A stretch of 64,000 nt of DNA from Shewanella benthica (GCA_023284085.1 JAKVHY010000024.1:1-64000); one strand, 5' to 3'. Shown: positions 1 through 8,084, numbered from the stretch's first letter. Notes: generated by a model from the letters alone, not told the origin. Numbers and translations: made by a program.

Positions 1-19
1 AAGCTTGAGAAACTTGCAT

Positions 20-53
20 AAAAAATCCGAGACCTAGAGATAGGACTCGGATT
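20..53 (-). terminator. Rho-independent terminator of the uspA-like gene
   Basis: Inverted repeat with arms AATCCGAG-A-CCTA (24-36) and TAGG-A-CTCGGATT (41-53) around a GAGA loop, with one A/A mismatch in the stem. Read on the minus strand it is followed by six T (25-20), as expected for an intrinsic terminator downstream of the minus-strand gene at 152-595. Confidence 0.75.
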
Positions 54-151
54 CTGAAGCATCTAGAAGATCAGTCAACCGATCGATAAATCACTAAATG
101 ATCGGCATTAGAGCTTAGGCTCCTTTTTTATTTTTGGATTAAAGATAAAAC

Positions 152-595
152 TTATAACTTGATGAACATCAAGTCACAGGGCATATTGCGCAAAACTGGC
201 TCAGTGGGTGAAAGCAGAAACTGAGTGATAAAGTTCACTTTATGGTGACCCATGATCAGTAGATCTATGTCATATTTGTCGATATTGTCGAGGATCTCAC
301 TGTCGAGATCGCCTGAGTGTATGATGTGCCGGTGGATTGGGTAGTGATGTTTTATATCCATGTCGAGAGAGTCGATAAGCTTAGCTATTGAAGTCATAGA
401 TTCTTCTCTGACGATACTCTCCTGCTCTTTATAATCGCTTCCTAGCATCCCCTCATAGGTGTGGGGAATGTCCAGGTCGATATGCAGCAGACTCAGCAAC
501 GCTTGATTCTTTCTGGCAATATTAGCCGCTTTTGCTAAGATTTTTCCACTGTCTTTATTCAGTGCGACACACAAGAGTATATGTTTGTAATTCAT
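152..595 (-). CDS. uspA: UspA-family universal stress protein
   Basis: About 147-residue cytoplasmic protein of the universal stress family, small alpha/beta proteins that dimerise and help survival of growth arrest and oxidative stress. It begins MNYKHILLCVAL and carries the internal stretches SLLHIDLD, DIDLLIMGHH and the C-terminal CDLMFIKL. These line up along the full length with E. coli UspA (144 residues), which has MAYKHILIAVDL and MDLVVCGHH at the same places. The ATP-binding GxxGx9GS motif of the UspFG branch is absent, as in true UspA. An upstream in-frame TTG exists at 599-601, but ATG at 595 is preferred because AGG lies about 8 bases before it and it matches the family N-terminus. 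A terminator follows at 20-53. Confidence 0.85.
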   Translation of the reverse strand: MNYKHILLCVALNKDSGKILAKAANIARKNQALLSLLHIDLDIPHTYEGMLGSDYKEQESIVREESMTSIAKLIDSLDMDIKHHYPIHRHIIHSGDLDSEILDNIDKYDIDLLIMGHHKVNFITQFLLSPTEPVLRNMPCDLMFIKL

Positions 596-619
596 TCTCA
601 ACCTGTCTATTTATACCCA

Positions 620-693
620 GAGGTATTATTTGCTAGCGCTTAACGTCCGTTAAGCTTGATGAAGCAAGCTTAAACCTCTGTTGAAATAATAAT
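620..693 (-). repeat. Nested inverted repeats in the uspA leader region
   Basis: A perfect 9-bp stem TTAAGCTTG (650-658) / CAAGCTTAA (665-673) with a 6-base loop lies inside an outer AGAGGT (620-625) / ACCTCT (674-679) pair. It sits between the Nudix gene and uspA, both on the minus strand, so it would fall in the uspA 5' region or the Nudix 3' end. There is no T-run, so it is not a clear terminator. Confidence 0.45.
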
Positions 694-756
694 ATTGAGA
701 ATTACTTAGGCTGAGGATAAATAAATCTTACTGCTTGAGTGTGTATCTAAAAGAGC

Positions 757-1272
757 TTACAACAGCTCTTCGACGATGAGCTTGAGCAGGTAGGTCTCTC
801 GTTCGATAGACATGCCTTTCTTGGGGCTGCTCGCTATGGTGTGCTCGTTGTGTTTTATTGCCTGATGAATATTGATCCAAACTGGTGTCATACCGTTTTG
901 TATCTCATGGGCTTCAAGTTTTGTTTCACCGAGTTCTGGGTGAATATTGCATACATAGCAGTATGACTTCATGTGCATTATGTCAAAATCTGACTTGTAC
1001 CAAGGTCTGAACTCTTCGTATAGACCAAACTCGCCGATGATGTCGATATGTTGAGCGCCTGTTTCCTCTTCGAGTTCTCTTAGCAGGCCAGTTTCGATGG
1101 CTTCTCCTGCATCAATCCCCCCGCCTGGGATACTGTAATCATGATATCGCTCCGTATAGAGCATGAGAATGTTCTCACCATCTAGAATGATGCCGCGGGC
1201 GGCTTTACGATGGAAAATATTCCCTTCGAGTGAACTCAGTTCTGGGTGAGTCGTGGTTCTTAAATGGCGCAT
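757..1272 (-). CDS. Nudix hydrolase
   Basis: 171-residue protein with a complete Nudix box at about residues 51-73. It reads GGIDAGE, then seven residues, then RELEEETGA, which fits Gx5Ex7REUxEExGU, so the Mg-binding glutamates of the catalytic helix are present. Members hydrolyse nucleoside diphosphates linked to other groups; the substrate cannot be read from sequence. The preceding strand (GIILDGENILMLYTERYHDYSIPG) is typical of the fold. It is probably monocistronic. The start ATG directly follows a short tandem repeat containing TTCTAGAA. No signal peptide or membrane segment is visible, so it is cytoplasmic. Confidence 0.88.
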   Translation of the reverse strand: MRHLRTTTHPELSSLEGNIFHRKAARGIILDGENILMLYTERYHDYSIPGGGIDAGEAIETGLLRELEEETGAQHIDIIGEFGLYEEFRPWYKSDFDIMHMKSYCYVCNIHPELGETKLEAHEIQNGMTPVWINIHQAIKHNEHTIASSPKKGMSIERETYLLKLIVEELL

Positions 1273-1284
1273 GATGTTCTCGCG

Positions 1285-1322
1285 AAATGATATCTTCTAG
1301 AAATGACATCTTCTAGAAATGA
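1285..1322. repeat. Tandem 16-bp repeat upstream of the Nudix gene
   Basis: AAATGAYATCTTCTAG occurs twice in direct tandem (1285-1300 and 1301-1316) and the first six bases of a third copy follow. The junctions create the palindrome TTCTAGAA. It ends 12 bases upstream of the Nudix start, where a regulator or a UTR element would sit. Function unknown. Confidence 0.8.
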
Positions 1323-1412
1323 AAGATTTAGAGAAGGTAAGCATAGGGTTGAGTGAGCTTTCTGCCTTAACGCCTTCTTTAAGAAGGCCTTAGCAAGAGG
1401 ATTTGGGAGGGC

Positions 1413-1664
1413 TTAAAGCACCACCTCCAGTTCTAACTCAATGTCGGTACAGCCTTTTTTACAGAAAACACCATACTTCCCGGTCTGTTGCTTGACTGTC
1501 GGCACGATGAGCTTGAGAGGTTGCTTACAGGTTTCACACAAGACTGTGTTGCCTTTGAAGAGGCGCTTAATCAGGTTTTTCTGTGCGTTAAACGATTTTG
1601 TAGTGGTCTTATTAATTGCTGAAAAATCGAGTTTCTGTGTCTTGCCTGGGCTAGTTTCGCTCAT
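1413..1664 (-). CDS. Small hypothetical protein with a four-Cys zinc-ribbon-like motif
   Basis: 83 residues. The N-terminal half is polar and basic (KTQKLDF, NAQKNLIKRLFKG). The C-terminal half has CETC followed by CKKGC about 24 residues later, a pattern that could bind one zinc. I do not recognise a named family. The minus-strand frame was chosen over an overlapping plus-strand frame (1441-1683) because its composition is that of a soluble protein and the cysteine pairs are ordered, whereas the opposite frame reads as random hydrophobic sequence. A palindrome GCCTTCTTTAAGAAGGC lies just downstream near 1376-1392. Role unknown; a nucleic-acid-binding role is possible but unproven. Confidence 0.6.
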   Translation of the reverse strand: MSETSPGKTQKLDFSAINKTTTKSFNAQKNLIKRLFKGNTVLCETCKQPLKLIVPTVKQQTGKYGVFCKKGCTDIELELEVVL

Positions 1665-1921
1665 TATCTGCCATCTAAGTTAGTTATCTTGGTTATCTAT
1701 TGTCGAGTATATCTTTGCTGGAGCAAACACTAAAGACTTAATCGCCGGGATAATGCCTCTCAATGGCGAGATAGAAGCCGATTCATCACCGGAAAAGACA
1801 CCGTTTCCCCATTAGTTGCCCATTAAACAGCCAGAGATAATGAGTCTTGCAAGCTTGTGGCTAAGATAAGAAATATCTACAATGTCAGTCAATCAATATC
1901 CGATAGGTCCCAGATGACAAG

Positions 1922-2134
1922 ATGTCCAAGCTAAACAAACCTGAATCAGAGAAAGCCCCTACAAACACTACCGCGGCAGCTTCTTCTCTGGATGACGCTG
2001 CAGATGAAATTAAACTGGCTGTGGACCTTATCTACCTCTTCGAAAGTAACAAGATAGAAGTCGAAGTCGCGTTAGCGGCCATCGAGATAGTCAAAGCCGA
2101 TCTTATGTCTAAACTGGATAAACTCGCAGGCTAA
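1922..2134 (+). CDS. ybaM: YbaM-like DUF2496 family protein
   Basis: 70-residue protein. Its core DEIKLAVDLIYLFESNK, followed by AIEIVKADLMSKLDK, matches E. coli YbaM (DDVKLAVDLIVLLEEN and ALDIVKRDYEKKL), the founding member of DUF2496. The extra 25 N-terminal residues (SEKAPTNTTAAASS) are polar, probably disordered and absent from YbaM. The molecular function of this family is not known to me; in E. coli the gene lies next to priC. It is divergent from the small Cys protein at 1413-1664, with about 257 bases between the starts. The ribosome site is weak (AGGT 15 bases upstream). Confidence 0.7.
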   Translation: MSKLNKPESEKAPTNTTAAASSLDDAADEIKLAVDLIYLFESNKIEVEVALAAIEIVKADLMSKLDKLAG

Positions 2135-2186
2135 TCCCCATGGGTATGGACTCTTTAACGACTTCTTTTGCCTCAGTTGAGTGATT

Positions 2187-2591
2187 CTAGAACTGATAGC
2201 GAACTCCCGCTATGGCTTCTAACTCGACTTTTACATCATCAATAATATAAAGAATAGGTTGAGCCTCAACGAAGAAAGTGAATTTCTCTACTGATGTTTG
2301 TGCGCCAAATATGGCTCTGGCACCCAATTTAACATCATGATGACTGGAATTGATATCGTCAATCTTGCCACCAAAGCCATAGTAAAAATACGGTGTGTTA
2401 TTAAAATTAATCATCTTGTCTACTGTGATTGAAAAATTATCTAACCCTACTCCTATCTTAATATCACCAAATTTAGCATTGATCCCTGAATCGCTGCCAA
2501 GCATGACGCCGACTTGAGGCGCGGCCACTGCCGTTGAGCTGGTTATTATCACAAACGCGAGCAGACTGAAGATATATCGGATTGATTTCAT
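2187..2591 (-). CDS. Small exported beta-rich protein, probably outer membrane
   Basis: 134 residues. There is a clear signal peptide: a basic start MKSIR, a hydrophobic stretch YIFSLLAFVIITSS, and AVAA as the likely cleavage site after residue 24. The mature part alternates hydrophobic and polar residues (KFGDIKIGVGL, KFTFFVEAQPILY) and ends GVRYQF with a C-terminal phenylalanine, the usual signature of proteins folded by the BAM complex. At about 110 mature residues it is short for a barrel, perhaps 6-8 strands. I do not recognise the family. It is monocistronic on the minus strand. Confidence 0.65.
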   Translation of the reverse strand: MKSIRYIFSLLAFVIITSSTAVAAPQVGVMLGSDSGINAKFGDIKIGVGLDNFSITVDKMINFNNTPYFYYGFGGKIDDINSSHHDVKLGARAIFGAQTSVEKFTFFVEAQPILYIIDDVKVELEAIAGVRYQF

Positions 2592-3096
2592 GTTTCACCT
2601 TTAACTGGAATGGTCATATACCTAATGGTATTGTCGCCATCGATGGGGCAAGGTTATTGAAATAGACTCTCTATTTCAATCGAATTCAGGCTTAAATCAT
2701 TATAGTTACCATTAATGATCATTTATTGAAAAATTATGATAATAAATACTGCGCTGCCTTATCTACAATGAAGGGGAATTGTGAGTTTTTTGCTTCTAAT
2801 CTGACTGAAAAATGGCAAAATATGGCGAGAAAATGATTGAGGAATTTTATCGCCAGTATGACACTTGCTCAGCGTAAACGTTTCGCTGAAGTCGCTAATC
2901 GTGCCCAACAACGCCGAGCTAGTCGAGAGTAATATCGGCAGGAGGGATCCAGCCAACATAATAGTGTATTTAGCCATAGAACTAAGGGACAAACTCAAGA
3001 AATTGTGCGCATAAACAGTGAACTTAATGGGGTGAAAAGTTAGATTTTAGCAGGATGCTAAGATCTAGAGACGCGCCCCTTGGATCTATTTTTGAC
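2592..3096. other. 505-base gap with a possible gene remnant
   Basis: AT-rich spacer between two minus-strand envelope genes. The only coding-like signal is the plus-strand frame 2768-2932 described separately. A minus-strand open frame over 2759-2998 reads as a shadow. No terminator with a T-run was recognised. Confidence 0.5.
2768..2932 (+). pseudogene. Possible small pseudogene interrupted by an in-frame TGA
   Basis: Read from ATG at 2768 the frame gives about 22 residues ending EKWQNMARK, a TGA at 2834-2836, then in the same frame LRNFIAS, MTLAQRKRFAEVANRAQQ and RRASRE before TAA. The part after the stop has a charged, helical, protein-like composition, as does the short part before it. 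This suggests a small gene broken by one nonsense change, or a chance frame. No selenocysteine insertion element was recognised, and read-through is not proposed. Confidence 0.3.
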
Positions 3097-4374
3097 CTAA
3101 AACGCTTCGGCAACTGATACATATATCGCATCATTATCCTCTGAACGGGCGTAATCGAGTCGCAAATTAATCCTCTGAGAGTCGAGTACCATATAGCGAA
3201 TGCCTATTCCGTAGCTAGGGATCATCTCGTTATCCCATAGCTCAGACAGTTCTTTTGAATCATAGCCCCCACCGACAAATCCAACCACTCCAAAGTCACC
3301 AAATATATTCCAACGTGCTTCTATTTGCCCCGATGAGGAGGCTTTATTAAGGTATTTAGTGGCCGAGAAGCCACGCAGCCCTAGTGTACAATAATCCCAA
3401 AGTGGGGCATTGCCGTATTTCGCACAGCCTCTGGCTTCGAAAGCCAACACTAGAGGGGGGAGTAAGTGGTAATAATAGCGATAGCGAGCCTGATACGATT
3501 GATAGGTATTACTACTGCCAAAGAGCTCATCGTTAAACATGGCATCGAATTCGAAACGCTGTCCTGAATAAGCATTGGTTTGATTATCTCTGGTGTCGTA
3601 CTGTGCTAAAATTCCCGCGCCGTTGGCTTTTGCCTTACCGAATTCATCTTCAGTATTACCTTCGATATCTGGGCCCTCGCCGCTGCTTGAAAATGTTTGC
3701 TCGTTATTAATCAGTCGTATCTGTCCACCGACGAACCAACTCTCGCCGACGCTTCTAAGTAACTGTCCCTTGAGTAAGGTGCCCTCAATATTCCAATCTA
3801 AGCCTTTGCCACTCTGGGTGTATTTACTGTCTAACAGGGTCAATTTTAGCGCTATATAAGCGGCCGTCCCGGTGAATCGCCAGTTATCTTCGTCCCAGTA
3901 GTTTTGCTGCATTAACCCATAGGCATAGCTGTCATTATCGGTATAGGCCGCTACCGCCTGTGTGGTCGATGCGGGTTGAACGGTTTGCTCTGTCGTCGTC
4001 TGGCTATAATAATAGGCGCCAGCGATGACTAGCCCAGTACCAATAGTCGGATCGGCGATGGGAATTGGGACGGCGACGAAATCGCCTTTCTGGGCCTTCA
4101 GCCTAGTATCTTCTTCACGTAGGTCTGGGGTCCATTCTGGAATAATATTGTTAACACCATAAGAGCCTGTGCTGGTACTTTGATGAGCTTCGCTAGCGGT
4201 TTGAAGGTTTGGGTTAATGCTTTGAGTGGGGATGTTCTCATCCGGGAGGGGGTCATTATTATCTTGAGCTAGACTTGGCACAGAAGCTGTAAAACAGTAA
4301 AAAACTAAACTGCTCAGGGATAGTATCTTGATTCTCCTTTTTAGCGATGTGCTAAATGCTTCAGCTATCGGCAT
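3097..4374 (-). CDS. Omp85/BamA-type outer-membrane barrel without POTRA domains
   Basis: 425 residues. There is a basic N-terminus, a hydrophobic signal segment (IKILSLSSLVFYCFTASVPSLAQ, about residues 15-37), a polar low-complexity linker to about residue 85, then a C-terminal barrel resembling the bacterial surface antigen (D15) domain. The conserved loop-6 motif appears as LRGFSATKYL, and the last strand ends VSVAEAF with aromatic-terminal chemistry suited to BAM. POTRA repeats, which BamA and TamA need for substrate handling, are missing. It therefore belongs with the short stand-alone members whose cargo is unknown. Cytoplasmic neighbours on both sides give no functional hint. Confidence 0.75.
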   Translation of the reverse strand: MPIAEAFSTSLKRRIKILSLSSLVFYCFTASVPSLAQDNNDPLPDENIPTQSINPNLQTASEAHQSTSTGSYGVNNIIPEWTPDLREEDTRLKAQKGDFVAVPIPIADPTIGTGLVIAGAYYYSQTTTEQTVQPASTTQAVAAYTDNDSYAYGLMQQNYWDEDNWRFTGTAAYIALKLTLLDSKYTQSGKGLDWNIEGTLLKGQLLRSVGESWFVGGQIRLINNEQTFSSSGEGPDIEGNTEDEFGKAKANGAGILAQYDTRDNQTNAYSGQRFEFDAMFNDELFGSSNTYQSYQARYRYYYHLLPPLVLAFEARGCAKYGNAPLWDYCTLGLRGFSATKYLNKASSSGQIEARWNIFGDFGVVGFVGGGYDSKELSELWDNEMIPSYGIGIRYMVLDSQRINLRLDYARSEDNDAIYVSVAEAF

Positions 4375-4448
4375 TATAATCTTCCTGATCCACCGAGATA
4401 AATTATAAGGTTAGCAGCTTGTTGTGTTTAGGTGACGGTTTGTTTTAT

Positions 4449-4472
4449 AAAAAGGCGCTTGTAGAAAGCGCC
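4449..4472 (-). terminator. Rho-independent terminator after rsgA
   Basis: Stem GGCGCTT (4454-4460) / AAGCGCC (4466-4472) with a 5-base loop. On the minus strand it is followed by five T (4453-4449). It lies 40 bases beyond the rsgA stop codon. Confidence 0.8.
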
Positions 4473-4512
4473 CTTGTAGTGTGTGTTCACCCACTATTTA
4501 GTGGCTGAGAAC

Positions 4513-5664
4513 TTATTTCCCCTTAAGCCTTCTGGCACCGTCTTGTACCGAGCGGTGGAACTTGCTTAGGTTGCGATCTTTGGCGCGCTTCTGGGCCAAA
4601 CTCGCCGTGTTCAATGCCTGCTCCCGGAGTAACTTCTGATAGCTAATTAAACGTCTGGATTCTAGCTCTCGATTGGTTAACGCCATTTGCACCGCACATC
4701 CTGGCTCAGCTTGGTGATGACAATCACCAAACCTGCATTGCCGCGCTAACGAGATGATCTCTTCGAAGGTGTCAGCGACGCCTTGCTCACAATCGGCGAG
4801 TTGTAATTCCCGCATACCCGGTGTATCTAAGAGTAAACCGCCAGAGCTCAGTTGATGTAAAGTCCGCCCCGTTGTGGTGTGACGTCCCTTGCTATCATCT
4901 TGCCGAATATCTGAGGTTAACTGTGTCTCAGTGCCTATCAAGCTATTGATGAGTGTTGATTTTCCGACACCGGATGAGCCCATTACCGCCACTGTCTGCC
5001 CAGCAGTGCAATAAGTGTGCAGAGATTGTACGCTCTCTTGTGCCAGCGCATTAACTGTCTCTATCATAGCCAATGGTGAAATACTCAATATCTGCTTAAT
5101 GAAGACTTGAGTATCATCGCAAATATCGGCTTTAGTGAGTACGAATACCGGGGTGACCCTGGCTTCATTGGCTAAGGCGAGGTAGCGTTCTATACGGCTT
5201 AAATTAAAGTCCTTGTTCAAGGATGAAACGATAAATACCGTGTCGACATTGGCCGCAATGAGCTGAGTCTGCACCTTGCTTCCCGGGGCTTTACGGCTAA
5301 ATAGTGAGGTACGTTGCAGACGATGACGAAAGCTGTCATCACCATTAAGTACCAGCCAGTCACCTACTGTAATATCAGGCATCTGCTTTGTGATAGAGAG
5401 CGTTAAAACCTTGGTACTTGTTTCTAGATCGAACTGATTTCGGTGACAGGCCATCACTTTGGCGAACTGAATCTCGGTGATATTCTCCTCTGCCATTTGT
5501 TGTGCAAAAAAGGGACGCCAACCTAATCGAATGAGTGAGTTGTTTGATTTCTCTTGATGTGTAACAGCACAGCTATCAATAGAGAGCGAGTTAGCATTTG
5601 AGCTAGAAGTTGAACTTGAGATTGTTTTAGATTTGATTATTGAGAATCGATTGTGTTTATTCAT
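4513..5664 (-). CDS. rsgA: RsgA-family ribosome-associated GTPase
   Basis: 383-residue circularly permuted GTPase that helps late maturation of the 30S ribosomal subunit. The G motifs come in the permuted order: TKAD (G4, about residue 174), GSSGVGKST (G1, about 228), DTPGMREL (G3, about 278). Then come the C-terminal zinc-binding Cys/His residues CRFGDCHHQAEPGC (about 305-318) and a basic tail ending RRLKGK. An OB-fold region (KVLTLSI, VGDWLVL) precedes the GTPase. The first 45 residues are serine-rich and look disordered. The opening GWRPFFAQQ suggests the alternative RsgA branch found beside the housekeeping copy in many gammaproteobacteria, so it may be a paralogue. A terminator follows at 4449-4472. 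Confidence 0.88.
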   Translation of the reverse strand: MNKHNRFSIIKSKTISSSTSSSNANSLSIDSCAVTHQEKSNNSLIRLGWRPFFAQQMAEENITEIQFAKVMACHRNQFDLETSTKVLTLSITKQMPDITVGDWLVLNGDDSFRHRLQRTSLFSRKAPGSKVQTQLIAANVDTVFIVSSLNKDFNLSRIERYLALANEARVTPVFVLTKADICDDTQVFIKQILSISPLAMIETVNALAQESVQSLHTYCTAGQTVAVMGSSGVGKSTLINSLIGTETQLTSDIRQDDSKGRHTTTGRTLHQLSSGGLLLDTPGMRELQLADCEQGVADTFEEIISLARQCRFGDCHHQAEPGCAVQMALTNRELESRRLISYQKLLREQALNTASLAQKRAKDRNLSKFHRSVQDGARRLKGK

Positions 5665-6070
5665 TTTTATCCCAGCGCAAAGCGCCTGAACTGATTGGAT
5701 CAGGGGATCGTCGACTAACCTGAGGTATATCTGAGATCCCGGTGTTATGCGTTACTTGCGCCTAGGACGAGTCGTCGCTAGTGGTAACGATAAATACAAC
5801 CGGGCAGTGGGACCTTATCTACATGAACAGCTACTGAAAAGAGCTAAGCAAGACTTGCTTAGTGATCTATAACTGCTTAAGTTAAAGCGCCAGTTGCCCA
5901 GTTAAAACCTGTAACAATCATCAATTAATCTCCTATCTGTATCTGTTTAAATTTGGTATTAGTATGCAAGTCAGTCGAACTTCCAGCTTGGTCATTCGAC
6001 TTCAAAGTGAGCTAAACAATAGCAAAATCCGCTAGGCCTAGCTACTCGTGGCTGCTTTTTCTCTTATTTT
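5665..6070. other. 406-base gap between rsgA and the cupin gene
   Basis: Holds a 41-codon plus-strand frame (5747-5872: begins MRYLRLGRVVASGND, ends AKQDLLSDL) with protein-like composition but no ribosome site. It could be a chance frame or the tail of a decayed gene. The rest would contain the rsgA promoter. No terminator or repeat was recognised. Confidence 0.4.
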
Positions 6071-6742
6071 TTAAATAGGCAGATGTCCCACCTTAACTAA
6101 AATAACCGTCTCCTGTTTCACAAAGGGATGATGTTCACTCTGATGTGGGCTGCGTATCCAGGTGTTTGCCGGATATCTGCCATGCTCATCTTCAAACAGC
6201 CCCGATAATACCAGCACCTCTTCGCCGCCAAAGTGTCTATGGGGTTGAAACATTTCATCGGCAGGCCATTTCACCAGTGCCGTGTGCTGGCCCTCAAAAT
6301 CATGCAGTGACATGACCTTGAGTCCTCCAATACCTTGTTGCCATGCCTGTCTCTTGGTATCGACTCGCACTTGCTGAGTATCTTGAATATTAAACTGGTT
6401 AAGTTTGACAAAAAGGGTGCAGCCATTCGTGCTAAATGGACTATGACTGCTGCCTGGCGGATTACGAATGTAGGTCCCCGCCGGGTAGTTACCTGTCTCA
6501 TCGGAAAAGGTGCCTTCTAACACCAATATCTCTTCACCCTTTGGGTGACTGTGAGCGCTGAAATGTGAACCAGCCTGATAACGCACTATGCTGGTGGCAT
6601 GGCCGCTCTCTTGGTTTTCCCTTGCAAGAGGCTTGCGGGTGACTCCCTCAAGGGGGCTAGGAAGCCAGTCCATATCATTACTGTCGATAACGACTCGCTC
6701 TGAAAAATCCATATGCAGATTTATATTTAATAAAGGATTCAT
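6071..6742 (-). CDS. Two-domain ChrR-like cupin protein
   Basis: 223 residues made of two cupin repeats, each with a metal-site pattern: HSHPKGEEILVLEG (about residues 61-74) and HRHFGGEEVLVLSG (about 170-183). Each is followed by a matching second motif, NPPGSSHSPF and SPHQSEHHPF. This is the layout of ChrR-type cupins (cupin_7), which occur as anti-sigma factors or stand-alone metal enzymes. No anti-sigma N-terminal zinc domain is present, so an enzymatic role, for example on a quinone or small oxidised molecule, is more likely. It lies 54 bases after the SDR gene at 6797 on the same strand, so the two probably form an operon facing the divergent HxlR regulator. Confidence 0.75.
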   Translation of the reverse strand: MNPLLNINLHMDFSERVVIDSNDMDWLPSPLEGVTRKPLARENQESGHATSIVRYQAGSHFSAHSHPKGEEILVLEGTFSDETGNYPAGTYIRNPPGSSHSPFSTNGCTLFVKLNQFNIQDTQQVRVDTKRQAWQQGIGGLKVMSLHDFEGQHTALVKWPADEMFQPHRHFGGEEVLVLSGLFEDEHGRYPANTWIRSPHQSEHHPFVKQETVILVKVGHLPI

Positions 6743-6796
6743 ATCCTGGCCCTTGTTGATTCCAAAGTACTAATGATTGCTCTACTTAAAACTGAC

Positions 6797-7594
6797 TTAA
6801 TTACGCCCAGCCATCACGCCGCCATCGATATCCCAGATGGCACCTGTGACCCAACTGGATGCATCTGAAAGTAAAAAACTAATGGCATTGGCAACATCTG
6901 ATGGAGTGCCTATCCTACCGATTGGATGGAAGCCATTAAAGCCAGCTAAGGCTTCATCCATCTGCTCAGGTTCAATAAAGGCTTGGTAGATGGGCGTCTT
7001 GACCACGGCAGGAGAGACGGTGTTGACTCTGATATTTGTGTCAGCCAGCTCCATGGCCATATGTTGCGTCAAGGCATGTAATCCGGCTTTAGCCATAGAG
7101 TAAGCAGAAGAGGGGGTAGCCTTAACCGCTTGTTTTGCCCACATGGAGCCAATGTTGACTATGTTGCCACCGCCATTTTGCATCATATTCCTGGCTACAG
7201 CTTGAGAAATGATAAAGGTAGACTTGTTTAAGCCCATATAGATTTCATAATCACTCTCGCTGTGCTCAATGAATGGCTTAGGGTTAAAGTATCCTGCGGC
7301 ATTGACCAGATAGCTTACCTTGTTTGCAGGTAACTCAATAAAGTCGATGATGCGTTGAACATGGCTAGCTTGATAAAGATCGGCTTGTAAGCCTGATACC
7401 TTACCAAATTCACTCAGCTCGGCAACCGCCTTCTCTAGCTTAGCGGCATTATTACCGACAATAACTACTTGAATATTGGCTTTTACGAGTTGTTTGGCCG
7501 ATTCAAAGCCCATACCACTCGAGCCGCCAACAATCAGTGCGACGCCAGAATGTGAAAAAGCCAGATTTGAAGTATTAGTGTCTATATCAGTCAT
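6797..7594 (-). CDS. Short-chain dehydrogenase/reductase (SDR)
   Basis: 265-residue classical SDR. The nucleotide-binding glycine motif GGSSGMG (about residues 23-29), NAAG (about 97-100) and the catalytic YxxxK as YSMAK (about 164-168) with the preceding serine pair SS are all present. The C-terminal GAIWDIDGGVMAGRN is typical of the family. It would oxidise or reduce a small hydroxyl/keto substrate with NAD(P)(H); the substrate cannot be read. It is first gene of a probable two-gene operon with the cupin protein. It starts 139 bases from the divergent HxlR regulator, a common arrangement for HxlR targets induced by electrophiles or quinones. Confidence 0.85.
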   Translation of the reverse strand: MTDIDTNTSNLAFSHSGVALIVGGSSGMGFESAKQLVKANIQVVIVGNNAAKLEKAVAELSEFGKVSGLQADLYQASHVQRIIDFIELPANKVSYLVNAAGYFNPKPFIEHSESDYEIYMGLNKSTFIISQAVARNMMQNGGGNIVNIGSMWAKQAVKATPSSAYSMAKAGLHALTQHMAMELADTNIRVNTVSPAVVKTPIYQAFIEPEQMDEALAGFNGFHPIGRIGTPSDVANAISFLLSDASSWVTGAIWDIDGGVMAGRN

Positions 7595-7692
7595 AATTAA
7601 TCCTTGTAGATTATTCGTAAATTACTTATTTCGTCGGCATTTTTAGCCGTTTGATGTGATAATCTTATGCTTCATCGACAGATTAAAAAAGT

Positions 7693-7719
7693 AAGTACAA
7701 ATAGGTTAGCTAGGTACTT
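7693..7719. promoter_or_regulatory. Candidate HxlR-type operator
   Basis: AAGTAC (7693-7698) and GTACTT (7714-7719) form a perfect inverted repeat with a 15-base spacer in the divergent SDR/hxlR intergenic region. A longer pairing AAAAAGTA (7686-7693) / TACTTTTT (7715-7722) overlaps it. Known sites of HxlR-family proteins such as YodB are TACT...AGTA-like, so the resemblance is reasonable, but this is inference. Confidence 0.4.
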
Positions 7720-7733
7720 TTTGGTACATCTTT

Positions 7734-8084
7734 ATGACTTTAAAAGAAAAAGAAATTTCAACTTTGCAGATACGAGTAGCAAGCCCGAGTGAAAGCACAC
7801 GCATGGTCGAAACCATAGTGGGCTGTAAATGGTCTCTGACCGTTTTTCAGCTATTGGCTCAAGATATCAATCGCCCCGGTGAGATGGTGCGACATGTTGA
7901 GGGGTTAACCACTAAGGTGCTCAATCAATGCCTGAAGCGTAATGTTGAATTTGGGATCTTAAAAAAAATCAGCTATCCGGAGATCCCGCCGCGTGTGGAG
8001 TATCATGTGACGCCTTTCGGAAATAAGTTTATGACGATATTGGATGCGCTTAAAGAGCTGCAACAAGAGATAGAGGCGCAATAA
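7734..8084 (+). CDS. HxlR-family winged-helix regulator
   Basis: 116-residue MarR-like winged-helix protein of the HxlR family. The family core GGKW is GCKWSLTVFQLL here. It is followed by the recognition region LTTKVLNQCLKRN, the wing RVEYHVTPFG and a C-terminal dimerisation helix. Two cysteines, C31 (inside the GCKW motif) and C66 (in the recognition helix region), could allow thiol-based sensing as in YodB-type members; that role is inference. It is divergent from the SDR-cupin pair, which it most likely controls together with itself through the inverted repeat at 7693-7719. No good ribosome site precedes the ATG. Confidence 0.85.
   Translation: MTLKEKEISTLQIRVASPSESTRMVETIVGCKWSLTVFQLLAQDINRPGEMVRHVEGLTTKVLNQCLKRNVEFGILKKISYPEIPPRVEYHVTPFGNKFMTILDALKELQQEIEAQ

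Noticed and set aside
1441..1683. Plus-strand open frame opposite the small Cys protein
   Set aside because: Composition is random-looking and hydrophobic; the minus-strand frame has ordered CxxC pairs and soluble-protein composition.
2834..2836. In-frame TGA as a selenocysteine codon
   Set aside because: No insertion-element hairpin was recognised downstream and the flanking residues do not resemble a selenoprotein. Selenium markers elsewhere in the window concern labile selenium, not selenocysteine.
2759..2998. Minus-strand open frame of 79 codons
   Set aside because: Low-complexity Ser/Leu translation with no ribosome site; the plus-strand remnant in the same place looks more protein-like.
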